A stretch of DNA of 64,000 nucleotides from Neolewinella lacunae (GCF_014349155.1 NZ_JACSIT010000152.1:1-64000), one strand, 5' to 3'; counted from the stretch's first letter, positions 34,161 to 42,985 are shown. Notes: generated by a model from the letters alone, not told the origin. Numbers and translations: made by a program.

Positions 34161-34823
34161 ACTCACCCTTTCCCCGTCGCTAAGCCGGATAAGGCGGTGG
34201 GTTTTGCGGGCCATGCGGTCGTCGTGCGTAACCATCACGATGGTGGTGCCGAGTTCGGCGTTGAGGCGCAGTAGGATGTCCATGATCTCGTCGCCCATCC
34301 GGCTGTCGAGATTGCCGGTGGGTTCGTCGGCCAGGATGATGTTGGGCTGCCCCACGATTGCCCGGGCAATGGCTACCCGCTGTTTTTGGCCGCCCGATAG
34401 TTGGTTGGGGAAGTGTCCGGCCCGGTTGCTGAGGGTGACGTGCGCGAGGGCCTCCAGGGCCATGCGTCGGCGTTCCTTGCCGCTGATGTTGCGGTACAGC
34501 AGCGGCAGTTCTACGTTGTCCACCACCGAAAGGTCATTGATCAGGTGAAAACTCTGGAAGATGAAGCCCAGCTGTTCGTTGCGGAATTTGGCGATCTGCG
34601 TACCGTTGTAATTCGTGATCTCCTGGTCGGCCAAAATGACGCTGCCCGTGCTCGGCTCGTCAATCAGGCCCATGATGTTGAGCAGCGTCGATTTGCCGCA
34701 GCCCGAAGGCCCCATGATGCTGAGAAATTCTCCGGCCGGGACGCTCAGGTTCAGGTTTTGCAGGGCCAGGGTTTCGATGGTGTCGGTCCGGTAGGACTTA
34801 CTAACGTTCTTTAATTCGATCAT
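34158..34823 (-). CDS. ABC transporter ATPase, LolD/MacB type
   Basis: Nucleotide-binding subunit of 221 residues. Walker A GPSGCGKS is at 38-45, Q-loop at FIFQSFHLI, signature LSGGQKQR, Walker B IILADEPTGNLDS and switch His in MVTHD. The EPTGNLDS variant and length place it in the MacB/LolD/FtsE group that pairs with FtsX-type permeases. It should power the two adjacent permeases; TolC is 45 bases upstream. Confidence 0.93.
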   Translation of the reverse strand: MIELKNVSKSYRTDTIETLALQNLNLSVPAGEFLSIMGPSGCGKSTLLNIMGLIDEPSTGSVILADQEITNYNGTQIAKFRNEQLGFIFQSFHLINDLSVVDNVELPLLYRNISGKERRRMALEALAHVTLSNRAGHFPNQLSGGQKQRVAIARAIVGQPNIILADEPTGNLDSRMGDEIMDILLRLNAELGTTIVMVTHDDRMARKTHRLIRLSDGERVS

Positions 34824-34868
34824 GACAATTGATTTTGGATGTGTTCCGTGGTTGTGCCGAGGGGCTGT

Positions 34869-36392
34869 TTATTCGCCCAGTGGGGCGTTGTTAATAAAGT
34901 CCCACAGCGTCAGCCGGGCGAGCCGGGCGTAGGTCTGCCAGTAAGCCCGCAGCGTGGCGGCGTAGGCGCGGGTGTTCTGGTCGCGAAACTGCTGGGCCAG
35001 CGTCAGTTCGGCCAGCGGGATGGCGCCCAGGGTGTAGCTTTCCTGGCTGATTTCAAAGCGCTCCTGCGCGAGGTCGCGGATGGCGGTGGCCAGGCTCAAT
35101 TCTTCCTGCACCGTTCGCCACTGTTCGAGGAGTTGAAGAAGCTCCGAGTTGAGGTCCTGCTCCGTACGCCGGGCAATTTCCCGCGTCAGCGTTTCGGCCG
35201 TGGCGGCGCGCTTGGTCAGGGCTTTGCGCTGGCCCCAATCCAGAATGGGCATGGTCAGGTTGACGCTCACGATGCGCTCGTCGCGGGGGTCCGTATAGAT
35301 GGGCGCCAATTCCTGGTCGTTGCGGATGAAGCCGAAGCTGGCCTCGATGTCGATACGGGGCCCAAGGTCGCGCCTGACCCGATCGACCTCCCGCTCTGCT
35401 TCCAGTGAGCGTTGGCGGACGGCGAGCAGTTCAGGACGGCGGGCATTCATCAGGGCCAGGGCTGCGGTGGCTTCGATGTCGCTTTCCACCTGGGCGTCGG
35501 GCAGTTCCGGACGCAGCAGTTCCTGGGCGTAGGGACGGCCCAGCAGTTGGTAGATGGCTGCGGAGGCCGCCGCCACCAAGCGCTCGGCGCGCAGCAGATT
35601 CTGCTCGGCGCTGGTCAGCTCCAGGCGCAGCTGCACCAGGTCGCCCCGGTTGATTTTGCCCAGGGCGTAACGCTCTTCCGCTACCGTGAAAAGCTGCTCG
35701 TTGGCCCGTTTATTGGTTTCGGCGATGCGGCGCTCCTGGTCGGCGTCAATCAGGTCGAAGAAAAGGAAGGTGGCCTCCAGCGCAGCGGCGGCTTTGGCTG
35801 CGGAAAGTTCGCGCTCGCTCACTTCGCGTTGCAGGGGCAGGAGGCGCCGGTCCCACTTCCAGGGATTGAAGGCCAGCAGGGGTTGGAGGAAGGAAAGGCG
35901 CAGGGGCGAGCCGTTGTAGCCCTTGTTGTTCTGGGCAAAGTTGTCCGTCCGTTGCAGGCGGCTTTCCAGGCGCAGCACGCCCCCCGTACCCGCCAGGCGC
36001 TGGGTGGCAAAAAGCCCTACGAAGCTGTTGTTCAGCTCAATTTCCCGGAAGGCTACCGTGCCATCGTCCTGGGTGACCTCCGTACTCGTTCGGTAGTAGT
36101 TGGGCAGGTTGGCCACCAGGTCCAGGCGGGGCCGCAGGCTGGCTTCGAAGGCGCTCAGTTCCAGGTTGGCGGCCTGCAATTCCTGGCGCGCCATCAGTAC
36201 TTCCAGCGCCATTTCGCTGGCCGTGCGTTGCAACTCCGTGAGGCTGATGCGGGTGACCGCTGGCGTTTCTTCCTGGGCGCGGCCGCAGGTGCTGGCCAAG
36301 GTGAAAAGAGCAAGGAAGGCCCAGCCCAGCACCCTCGCCCGCTGTCCGCGAAGGTTCCCACTTTGGTGTAATCGTTCCACTATTTTTTCCAT
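34869..36392 (-). CDS. TolC-family outer-membrane efflux protein
   Basis: Outer-membrane channel of 507 residues. Signal peptide ending …FLALFTLASTCGRA|Q. It has the two-fold repeat and heptad-rich helices of the OEP family (e.g. LELSAFEASLRPRLDLVANLPNYYR and DRVRRDLGPRIDIEASFGFI start the two halves). It forms the exit duct of the tripartite pump with the adaptor 30 bases upstream. The signal-peptide codons 34-40 are an exact 18-base dispersed repeat, and the preceding codons match its upstream extension. Confidence 0.9.
   Translation of the reverse strand: MEKIVERLHQSGNLRGQRARVLGWAFLALFTLASTCGRAQEETPAVTRISLTELQRTASEMALEVLMARQELQAANLELSAFEASLRPRLDLVANLPNYYRTSTEVTQDDGTVAFREIELNNSFVGLFATQRLAGTGGVLRLESRLQRTDNFAQNNKGYNGSPLRLSFLQPLLAFNPWKWDRRLLPLQREVSERELSAAKAAAALEATFLFFDLIDADQERRIAETNKRANEQLFTVAEERYALGKINRGDLVQLRLELTSAEQNLLRAERLVAAASAAIYQLLGRPYAQELLRPELPDAQVESDIEATAALALMNARRPELLAVRQRSLEAEREVDRVRRDLGPRIDIEASFGFIRNDQELAPIYTDPRDERIVSVNLTMPILDWGQRKALTKRAATAETLTREIARRTEQDLNSELLQLLEQWRTVQEELSLATAIRDLAQERFEISQESYTLGAIPLAELTLAQQFRDQNTRAYAATLRAYWQTYARLARLTLWDFINNAPLGE
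36275..36292 (-). repeat. 18-base dispersed repeat coding the TolC signal-peptide cleavage region, exact copy
   Basis: Minus-strand GCACCTGCGGCCGCGCCC encodes (S)TCGRA(Q). CTTGCTCTTTTC lies 22 bases upstream and encodes the hydrophobic core (LALF). This is the best full-length copy. Confidence 0.95.
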
Positions 36393-36422
36393 GCTTGAAT
36401 GCTGCTTTTTGCCGCCGTGGCT

Positions 36423-37670
36423 TTATTCGTTGATCTTGAAAGCACTTACGCGCTCCAGGTCTTCGGTTGCGGAGATGATGATGCGGTCGCCGGGTTCGAG
36501 GCCGCCAGTGATTTCTACAAAGTCGCCGTTGCGCAAGCCCGTACTCACCTCCGTACGCACGGCCTCCTCGCCGCGCAGGACGAAGATGGATTGCTGCATT
36601 CCGCCCCGGAAGGCTGGCCCGTTGCGCACCCGCAAGACGTCTTCCCGCCGGTCGGTAATCACGTACAACTCGGCCCGCAGGTTAGGGCGCAGGTTTTCGT
36701 TGCTGGGCTCGTCCAGTTCCACCCGGAAGCGGAGGGTGTTGTCCGTCACCTCCGGCAAAATGGCCGTAATGTGGCCACTGAGTTTGGCTTTGGGCAGGCG
36801 CAGTTCCACGGGCAGGCCTACGCTGAGTTGCTCGGCCATGCGGTCGGAGCAGCTGCCCTCAATTTTGTAACTGCCCAGATTGGCAATCCGCACCAGCGGC
36901 GCACCTTCCTCCACCCGCTGCCCGATGTTTTCGTTGACCCAGGTGATGACCCCCGGCCGGGGTGCCCGCACTTCCGTTTCCCGTAGTTTCCGGCTCAGCT
37001 GTTGCACCTCTTTTTCTTCCATCCCCACTTCGAGTTGGAGCTGCCGTTCGCGGCCGGCCAAACTGTTGCGGCTGTAGGCCAGGGCATTGTTGAGTTTTTC
37101 CGATTCCAGCTTGGTGATGCGGACGGCCAGGTCGGCCGCTTCCACTTCTTCTTCGGTGGCACCACCTACTTTCAGAAGCCGCTGGGCATCGGCCAGGCGG
37201 GCCTCCGCGGCAGCCAACTCCAGGGTTTTGATCTCGGCGTCGTAGCCCAGGTCTTTGAGGTCGCGCTGGTACTCCAGCTTCAGCAAACCGATGTTGTTTT
37301 CCTTGAGTGCCAGCTGGTCGCGCCGGCCGTCCAGCTGCAGGCTCACGTAGTTGCGGTCCAGGGTCATCATCAAGTCGCCAGCCTTTACTTCGCTGCCCGT
37401 ACGCAGCAACACGGAGGCAATGTTGGTCCCCACCGAAGCATTGATCTGCTCCTCAAAAGCGGGCAATACCAGCGCCGTCGCATTTACCGTGTTCAGCACT
37501 TCGCCGCGTTCCACGGTGGCGAAGCGGAGTTTGTTTTCATCGGCAGAAGGACGCAACAGACGTAAACCAAAATAAATGCCTGCCAGCAGGCACAAGATCA
37601 GCAGGCCCCATTTCAGGATGCGGCCGTTGCGGCGTTTGGCGATGGTGCGGGTATCAATTGTACGGTCCAT
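36423..37670 (-). CDS. Efflux periplasmic adaptor (HlyD/MacA-like membrane fusion protein)
   Basis: Adaptor of 415 residues linking ABC permeases to TolC. One N-terminal membrane anchor (ILKWGLLILCLLAGIYFGLRLL, about 18-39), a biotinyl-lipoyl-like half (GEVLNTVNATALVLP… and REVRAP-type ETEVRAPRPGVITWV), a long coiled coil between them (about 110-225) and a beta-barrel/membrane-proximal part. It is the first gene of the operon adaptor-TolC-ATPase-permease-permease-regulator. The ATG at 37670 follows a TATTTTTG promoter; the 59 additional codons upstream run through that promoter. Confidence 0.88.
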   Translation of the reverse strand: MDRTIDTRTIAKRRNGRILKWGLLILCLLAGIYFGLRLLRPSADENKLRFATVERGEVLNTVNATALVLPAFEEQINASVGTNIASVLLRTGSEVKAGDLMMTLDRNYVSLQLDGRRDQLALKENNIGLLKLEYQRDLKDLGYDAEIKTLELAAAEARLADAQRLLKVGGATEEEVEAADLAVRITKLESEKLNNALAYSRNSLAGRERQLQLEVGMEEKEVQQLSRKLRETEVRAPRPGVITWVNENIGQRVEEGAPLVRIANLGSYKIEGSCSDRMAEQLSVGLPVELRLPKAKLSGHITAILPEVTDNTLRFRVELDEPSNENLRPNLRAELYVITDRREDVLRVRNGPAFRGGMQQSIFVLRGEEAVRTEVSTGLRNGDFVEITGGLEPGDRIIISATEDLERVSAFKINE

Positions 37671-37736
37671 GCCAGTCTGCCTTCCAGAACCGTGCCAAAA
37701 AATTAAATCAATGAAAATCAGTATTTTATAAATATA

Positions 37737-37744
37737 CAAAAATA
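37737..37744 (-). promoter_or_regulatory. Promoter -7 element TATTTTTG of the efflux operon
   Basis: Exact TANNTTTG on the minus strand, ~67 bases before the adaptor ATG. No clear TTG at the expected distance, but the palindrome at 37751-37766 occupies the spacer. Confidence 0.6.
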
Positions 37745-37750
37745 TGCAAT

Positions 37751-37766
37751 TGTCCGAAAATGGACA
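37751..37766. promoter_or_regulatory. Inverted repeat TGTCC-N6-GGACA: candidate operator
   Basis: Perfect 5-base arms around GAAAAT, lying 7-22 bases upstream of the -7 element of the efflux operon, where a bound repressor would block RNA polymerase. Beside it, CACC-A-GGTG (37766-37774 region) is a second short palindrome. Confidence 0.5.
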
Positions 37767-38004
37767 CCAGGTGCCCGAAAAGCGCACACTTATCGCTCGC
37801 CGTCCTCCTACGAATCCACTAGCTGTTGCCACGTCCAAAACGAACATCGGCGCTTGCGGAGGGCTTCTAATTGGTAGAGGGGCGCACCGGAAGCATACAC
37901 TGCCGGCTGCCCATTTTCACTCTGGAAGTTTTCAGACACGCTCTTACCATTTCTTTTTTACCGCCGCCCATCCAGACGCGAACCAAATCATCAAATTACC
38001 CAGC

Positions 38005-38481
38005 ATGAAAACCATTGCCATCCGTTACGGACTCCTCTTTTTTGCCTGCCTCCTGCTCATCTTTGGCATAAGCCACCTGGCAGGCTTTAGCGAACGGTAT
38101 GATTTTCGTTTACTCAATTCCGTAGCGCACATTATAATCCTATACTTTGCCATCAATCGCCTGCGCGTTACCCAGCCAGAAACGGCCCAGAATTACGTCA
38201 GTGGCGTCGCCCAGGGGATGTACGCCGGAGGCATTGGAACCCTCTTGTTCGCGGTGTTTATTACCATCTTTATGCTCTTTAATCCCGGCTTTTTGGTCAG
38301 TATCCAGGAGGCCACCGGCTTTGGTGAAGCCCTTACGCCCATTATGGCAGGGTTTGTCGTATTCCTGGAGGGCATTGCCGTGAGCCTCATCGCGTCTTAC
38401 CTCATCACCCGGTTCGTGGACATGCGCATGGAGGATAAATCCCGCGGGGCGGATTACGCCAGCCGGGGTACGGAGCAGTAG
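38005..38481 (+). CDS. Small four-helix membrane protein, DUF4199-like
   Basis: Inner-membrane protein of 158 residues with four hydrophobic segments (about 8-28, 40-55, 75-97 and 115-137) and a charged C-terminal tail (RFVDMRMEDKSRGADYASRGTEQ). Length and layout resemble DUF4199, a Bacteroidota family of unknown function. The start is placed at MKTIAIRYG because the longer frame adds 87 unlikely residues rich in His, Arg and Pro. It is a single gene, convergent with the SNF2 gene. Confidence 0.6.
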   Translation: MKTIAIRYGLLFFACLLLIFGISHLAGFSERYDFRLLNSVAHIIILYFAINRLRVTQPETAQNYVSGVAQGMYAGGIGTLLFAVFITIFMLFNPGFLVSIQEATGFGEALTPIMAGFVVFLEGIAVSLIASYLITRFVDMRMEDKSRGADYASRGTEQ

Positions 38482-38485
38482 CCCT

Positions 38486-38506
38486 GGGGGGAGATAATCT
38501 TCCCCC
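38486..38506. terminator. Hairpin after the small membrane protein gene
   Basis: GGGGGGAGA-TAA-TCTTCCCCC, a 9-base-pair stem (one G-T) directly after the stop, without a T tract. A second hairpin, CCCGGGA / TCCCGGG (38543-38575), follows in the same convergent gap. Confidence 0.5.
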
Positions 38507-38526
38507 ACTGCCTCATGCCGTTCATT

Positions 38527-38544
38527 GCACCTGCGGCAGCGCCC
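38527..38544 (+). repeat. 18-base repeat, one mismatch
   Basis: GCACCTGCGGCAGCGCCC: the change breaks the NotI-like palindrome. Intergenic between convergent genes. Confidence 0.8.
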
Positions 38545-38615
38545 CGGGATGTATTAGAAAAAGGATTCTCCCGGGTTCAGGAAAGTGCAACATCGTCTTA
38601 TTTCCGACCCCACGT

Positions 38616-41600
38616 TTAACCAAATTTGATCAGGTCCAGCAGGTCTTCGGCCGTCAGGCTCGCGCTCTGTTCGGTGCCCGCGAGTAAGCTATCGGCCAGG
38701 TCGCGTTTTTCGTTGTGGAGCTGGACGATCTTTTCCTCGATCGTGTTTTCGCTGACGAAGCGGTACACCGTCACCGGCCGCTGCTGCCCGATGCGGTGGG
38801 CACGGTCGCTGGCCTGGTCTTCCACCGCCGGGTTCCACCAGGGATCGAGGTGAATGACGTAGTCGGCCGCCGTCAGCGTCAGGCCCGTTCCTCCCGCCTT
38901 CAGGCTGATGAGGAACACGTCCCCTTCACCCCGTTGGAAGGCCTGCACCGCCTCTTCGCGCTTCGCGCCGGGCGTGCTGCCGTCCAGGTACTGGTAGGGG
39001 ATGCCCTGGGAAATGACCCATTCTTCAACGAGCTTCAGGTGGCGCACGAACTGGGAGAAAATCAGCGCTTTGTGGCCACTGGCCCGCAGCTCTACGATCG
39101 TTTCTGCCAGCAATTCCAACTTGCTGGAGCCGATGTTCACCGAGGCGTCTACCATCTGGGGGTGGCAAGCGGCCTGGCGGAGTTTCATCAGCTGAGCCAG
39201 GATCTGGAAGCGGCGGTTTGGGCCGTCGCTTTCGTCGATTTGCTCCAAGGCCCGTTGCCGCAGCGCTTCGTAAAAGGCCCGTTCGGCCGGAGAGAGCTCG
39301 ACGGTGAGGGTAACCTCCGTTTTGGGCGGTAGTTCTTCCAGCACCTCCTCTTTTCGCCGCCGCAAGATGAAGGGCTGAATCAGCCGCCGCAGCTGCTGCC
39401 GCCGTTCGTTGTCGTTGTTCTTCGTGATCGGTACCGTATACTTTTCGTTGAAGCGCTGGAAGCTGCCCAGCAGCCCGGGGTTGAGGAACTGAAAGAGGTT
39501 CCACAGTTCCCCCAGGTGGTTCTCAATCGGCGTACCCGTGGTGGCTACCCGCAAATCAGCCTGCAGGCTCATGGCTACCTGGCTGCGTTTCGTGCCCCGG
39601 TTTTTAATGGCTTGGGCTTCGTCCAGAATGATGGTGCCGAAGTGCTTGGCCGCCAGCGCCTCCCCTTCGAAGGGCAACAGGCCGTAACTGACCACCAGCA
39701 TATCCCAAGGCCCTACCGATTCGATGATTTCCTGGCGGTCTCCCGTGCCCAGCAAGACGGGGTTCAGGGTCGGGGCAAACTTGGCAGCCTCGCGCACCCA
39801 GTTGCGGGTCACGGAAGCCGGAGCAATCACCAGGGCTGGCCCCGTCTCCGCCCGCGCCTGGAGCATCGCCAGGGCCTGGATGGTCTTGCCCAGTCCCATA
39901 TCGTCGGCCAGGCAAGCGCCCACGCCCCAGTCGGCCAGCCGCATCAGCCACCGGAATCCGTCGAGCTGGTAAGGCCGCAACTCCGCCCGGAAGGTAGAAG
40001 GCACCCGCGCCAGGTTTTGCCCCACACTTTGGATGCGGTTCAGGCTCTCGCGCCAACTCACGTCGGCTTCGAAGCTGGCCAGTTGGTCGGCCACGTCGTC
40101 CAGAATACCCGCCGCCAGCGGGTGCAGCTGCAAGCCGTTTTCCCCGGGGCTCAGCAGGCCTTCCATCTCGCGCAGTTTGCGCCGGAGGTTTTCCGTCAGG
40201 GCAACGTACTGCCCTTCGCTGAGCTGGATGAATTTGCTCTGGTCGTTGTCGCCGATCTTTTCCATCAGCTCGCGGAAGTTGATGACCTGGTGGTCATCCA
40301 CCGCCAGTTCACCTTCCACATCAAACCAGCCCGCTTTTTCTTTGACGCCCAGGCTGAGGTCACCAAAATCAACACTGCCCACCAGGCGGATGCGCTCCCC
40401 GCGCGGGTGCTCCAGTACAATGCGGTTCAGGGCCTTGAGCGGTTGCAATTCCAGCAGGATGCTGAGGCAGTGTTCCACCTCGTCCACCTGCCACTCGTAG
40501 TCGCGGTGAATAATCTGTTGCAAAGTCGGGCATTCCAGAATAAGGCCCTCGGCCAGTTCGATTTCCCGCGCCAGGTTGCGTTCGGCCAGGCGGCGCTGTC
40601 CGTCTTTTTCCCCGATGACCTTGTGCCGGCCCCGGCCGGGCTTGAAGTACTGGTCCTCGTCGGGGAGGGGCTTGACGAAGAACTCCAGCTTAAAGGTATC
40701 GCCCACGGGGAGGAGGTGAACGTAGGTCCGCTGGTCGGCCTTTGCCTCGTCCACGTCGTCAATCACGCCGTTCAGCGTGCTCTGCACTTCAACGATCTTA
40801 CTCAGGTTCCGGCTCACCTCCTGCAAGCGGTGGCGGGCCCGCTTCGGGATTTCCAGTCCGCTACCAATCTGGCGGTGGATGTTATCGTGCGCCTCGTTGA
40901 CTTCAATGAGTTGGTAGCGCGTTGGGGTTTCTTTGACGACCTGCACGCCCGTACCTTTAAACTCCTGCGCGAAGCGCAGGTACAAGCGGGTTTCGCCTTC
41001 CTCAATCAACAATTGGGGGTTGCGCCGCACGAGGTCGACGCTGATCGATGCGTTTTCCAGCAGGTAGAGGTGGGGGTGCCCCACCAGCGCCATCAGGGCG
41101 TCTTCGTAGCGGATCTCGTAGTGGCCGTTGGGGTGGTATTTGCTGAAGTCTTCGTCGATGGTCTGTGCCACACTTACGTCCTGGGGCGTCATCCCTTCTA
41201 CCTCACCGTGTTTCACCCGCTTGAGGGCAACTTTGCGGCCTTTAGACCAGGCCCCGCCTTTGCTGAGCGTCTGCTCCCGGGGCTCGAGTTCCTTTTTTTC
41301 AAAGTCCACAAACCACACAAAACGGGCGGTTTTCTTGGCTTTTTTCTCGGCCCGCTGGTCGGGCGCACCCATGGTGGCCAACACTTCCAGGGCCCGTTCC
41401 CAGGGCTCGATGCGGGGCATGGCGTCGGCCAGGGAGATGATCCGCAGCTCTTCGCTCAGGGTGCCGGCGCGCTGGGCAAAAGCCGTGCGGGCGGCCTCCA
41501 GCGGATGGCGGGTGGCCAGCACGCGGGTCAGTTCCATTTCCACCCAGCGGTAGCCGTTGGTTTGTGCCCGGTCGCGCAGGCGGTCCAGTTCCTCCAGGTA

Positions 41601-42752
41601 GGCTTCGTCGACGGGGGCGGTAGAGCTATCGGTCCACATCCGGTACAGGGCCTGGAAGGTAATGGTAAAGGCGTTGTTGTCCACCCGCGCCAGTCCCTGA
41701 TCGGCGATGTACTGGGCCGTTTCGTCGTTGCGCAGGTAGGCAAAGAGGGAGCGTAAGACCAGGAAGGTGCCCCCCAGGCGCAGGTTTTGCGTGGGCTCCA
41801 CGTTGTCCAGGTGCTGCCCGATGCCCTCCGCACTTTTGACGCCGCCGGAGCGGAGCAGGGAAAGCAGATAGAGGTAGCCCGCCAGGTGCGCCGGGTATTT
41901 CCCGTCGTTGCTCAGGGCGTAGCCCTTGCGGACGGTCTCGATCAGGGCCTGGGCCCCGTCGTCATCGTCCCGCAGCACGTGATAAATCAAGTGGTTGGCC
42001 GCCTGCCGCCATTCGTCGGTTTCCAGGTCGGCCCAGAGTTGCAGGCGGCTCCAGGCACCCTGCAAAACGAAAGCTTCGATGAGCAAATCGCGCAGCGGAC
42101 CCGCCTTAGGCCCCCGGATGTTTTCGTACTGTTCCAGGAATTCCACCAGCGGGCCAAGGGGTTCGAGCCGGAGGAGGGCACGGCGGAAGGCGTTGCGGAC
42201 GCTGATCTCCTGCCAGGCGGGCAACAACGTTTCCACCCAGCGGGGATCAAAATCGCCAAACAAAGGTTGGATAAAGGTACCAGCCCGCACCTGGTCGGGA
42301 TAAAAAGTTTCGGCCTCGCGCTGTAATCGCTCGAAATTGCTTTCGTGCTGGAGGTAAAACTCGATGCGGATTTCCCGCATCAGGGCGCGGGGGCTGGAGG
42401 GCTGCCAGTAGGTCTTGTAGGGCAGTTCCCGCCGGATTTCGTTCAGCAGGTAGCTGAAGTCGGGCCGCCGGCTGGCCAGCCGCATGATCGATTCACTATG
42501 GGCCGCAGCAATGCGCCAGGTGCGGTCGTCGTGGCGGTCCACCAGCTTACTCTCGTGGAGTTTATGGACAATTTGCTCCGTCGCCGCGTGCGTAAAGCGG
42601 GGTTCCCCCACCGGCGGCTGCAGGCCAATCTTATTGAGCAGGCGCGAGAGGTCCAGTACGGAGCGCTCTTCGTACACGGCACTTAGGGCTATGGCGACGT
42701 CGCGTTCCGTGGCATTCAGGCTCGTCCAGATCTCGCGAAAAACTCCGTTCAT
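38616..42752 (-). CDS. Large SNF2-family ATPase/helicase
   Basis: Protein of 1378 residues. The SNF2 ATPase occupies the C-terminal ~500 residues: motif I DDMGLGKTIQALAML, motif Ia APASVTRNWVREAAKF, motif II ILDEAQAIKN, motif III TGTPIENHLGELW, motif V SLKAGGTGLTLTAADYVIHLDPWWNP and motif VI DRAHRIGQQRPVTVYR. The first ~850 residues are unlike common SNF2 accessory domains; the start looks like a winged helix (VLDLSRLLNKIGLQPPVGEPRFTHAATEQIVHKL), followed by helical-repeat-like sequence. Proteins of this kind move on double-stranded DNA to remodel bound proteins. It has no restriction, methylase or phage-defence partner next to it, so its role is open. Confidence 0.88.
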   Translation of the reverse strand: MNGVFREIWTSLNATERDVAIALSAVYEERSVLDLSRLLNKIGLQPPVGEPRFTHAATEQIVHKLHESKLVDRHDDRTWRIAAAHSESIMRLASRRPDFSYLLNEIRRELPYKTYWQPSSPRALMREIRIEFYLQHESNFERLQREAETFYPDQVRAGTFIQPLFGDFDPRWVETLLPAWQEISVRNAFRRALLRLEPLGPLVEFLEQYENIRGPKAGPLRDLLIEAFVLQGAWSRLQLWADLETDEWRQAANHLIYHVLRDDDDGAQALIETVRKGYALSNDGKYPAHLAGYLYLLSLLRSGGVKSAEGIGQHLDNVEPTQNLRLGGTFLVLRSLFAYLRNDETAQYIADQGLARVDNNAFTITFQALYRMWTDSSTAPVDEAYLEELDRLRDRAQTNGYRWVEMELTRVLATRHPLEAARTAFAQRAGTLSEELRIISLADAMPRIEPWERALEVLATMGAPDQRAEKKAKKTARFVWFVDFEKKELEPREQTLSKGGAWSKGRKVALKRVKHGEVEGMTPQDVSVAQTIDEDFSKYHPNGHYEIRYEDALMALVGHPHLYLLENASISVDLVRRNPQLLIEEGETRLYLRFAQEFKGTGVQVVKETPTRYQLIEVNEAHDNIHRQIGSGLEIPKRARHRLQEVSRNLSKIVEVQSTLNGVIDDVDEAKADQRTYVHLLPVGDTFKLEFFVKPLPDEDQYFKPGRGRHKVIGEKDGQRRLAERNLAREIELAEGLILECPTLQQIIHRDYEWQVDEVEHCLSILLELQPLKALNRIVLEHPRGERIRLVGSVDFGDLSLGVKEKAGWFDVEGELAVDDHQVINFRELMEKIGDNDQSKFIQLSEGQYVALTENLRRKLREMEGLLSPGENGLQLHPLAAGILDDVADQLASFEADVSWRESLNRIQSVGQNLARVPSTFRAELRPYQLDGFRWLMRLADWGVGACLADDMGLGKTIQALAMLQARAETGPALVIAPASVTRNWVREAAKFAPTLNPVLLGTGDRQEIIESVGPWDMLVVSYGLLPFEGEALAAKHFGTIILDEAQAIKNRGTKRSQVAMSLQADLRVATTGTPIENHLGELWNLFQFLNPGLLGSFQRFNEKYTVPITKNNDNERRQQLRRLIQPFILRRRKEEVLEELPPKTEVTLTVELSPAERAFYEALRQRALEQIDESDGPNRRFQILAQLMKLRQAACHPQMVDASVNIGSSKLELLAETIVELRASGHKALIFSQFVRHLKLVEEWVISQGIPYQYLDGSTPGAKREEAVQAFQRGEGDVFLISLKAGGTGLTLTAADYVIHLDPWWNPAVEDQASDRAHRIGQQRPVTVYRFVSENTIEEKIVQLHNEKRDLADSLLAGTEQSASLTAEDLLDLIKFG

Positions 42753-42832
42753 TCACTTGGGGTTAACCCTTCCTAAAGGCGCGAGGCAAAGCATTAGTTG
42801 TCTTATACCCCGTTTTTTTTCCTTACCTCACT

Positions 42833-42850
42833 GGGCGCGGCCGCAGGTGC
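42833..42850 (-). repeat. 18-base dispersed repeat, exact copy
   Basis: About 80 bases upstream of the SNF2 gene, on its coding strand. CTTGCTATTTTG starts 24 bases before the core. Confidence 0.95.
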
Positions 42851-42985
42851 AGGGTGGAAGAACAAAATAGCAAGGTCAAGCCAGGCCCAGGCCTTCGCCG
42901 CGAAAGCAAAGGGTGATTTTATCCAGAAAAGGATTTTAGCCGGACGATGCGTCCCAAGCTGCTTAGGCCATCCATCCAACGTCAA

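Larger units (their letters stand above)
37671..38004. other. Divergent intergenic region of the efflux operon
   Basis: 334 bases, AT-rich in its left third, unlike the surroundings. It contains the minus-strand promoter and the inverted repeat described separately. The right part has no exact -7 element for the small membrane protein on the plus strand. No gene is seen; the in-frame extension of the plus-strand gene to 37744 looks unconstrained. Confidence 0.55.

Noticed and set aside
37681-37697. Sigma-54-type -24/-12 promoter upstream of the efflux adaptor (TGGCAC-N5-TGGA on the minus strand)
   Set aside because: The -24 half matches, but the -12 half lacks the required GC. A standard TATTTTTG element lies close by. 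Left as unproven.
37744-38004. 87-residue N-terminal extension of the small membrane protein
   Set aside because: Composition is atypical (His, Arg and Pro-rich) and it crosses a divergent promoter region; the membrane protein has a good start at 38005.
39516-41756. 746-codon open frame antisense to the SNF2 gene
   Set aside because: A codon-bias shadow; the helicase motifs fix the minus strand as coding.
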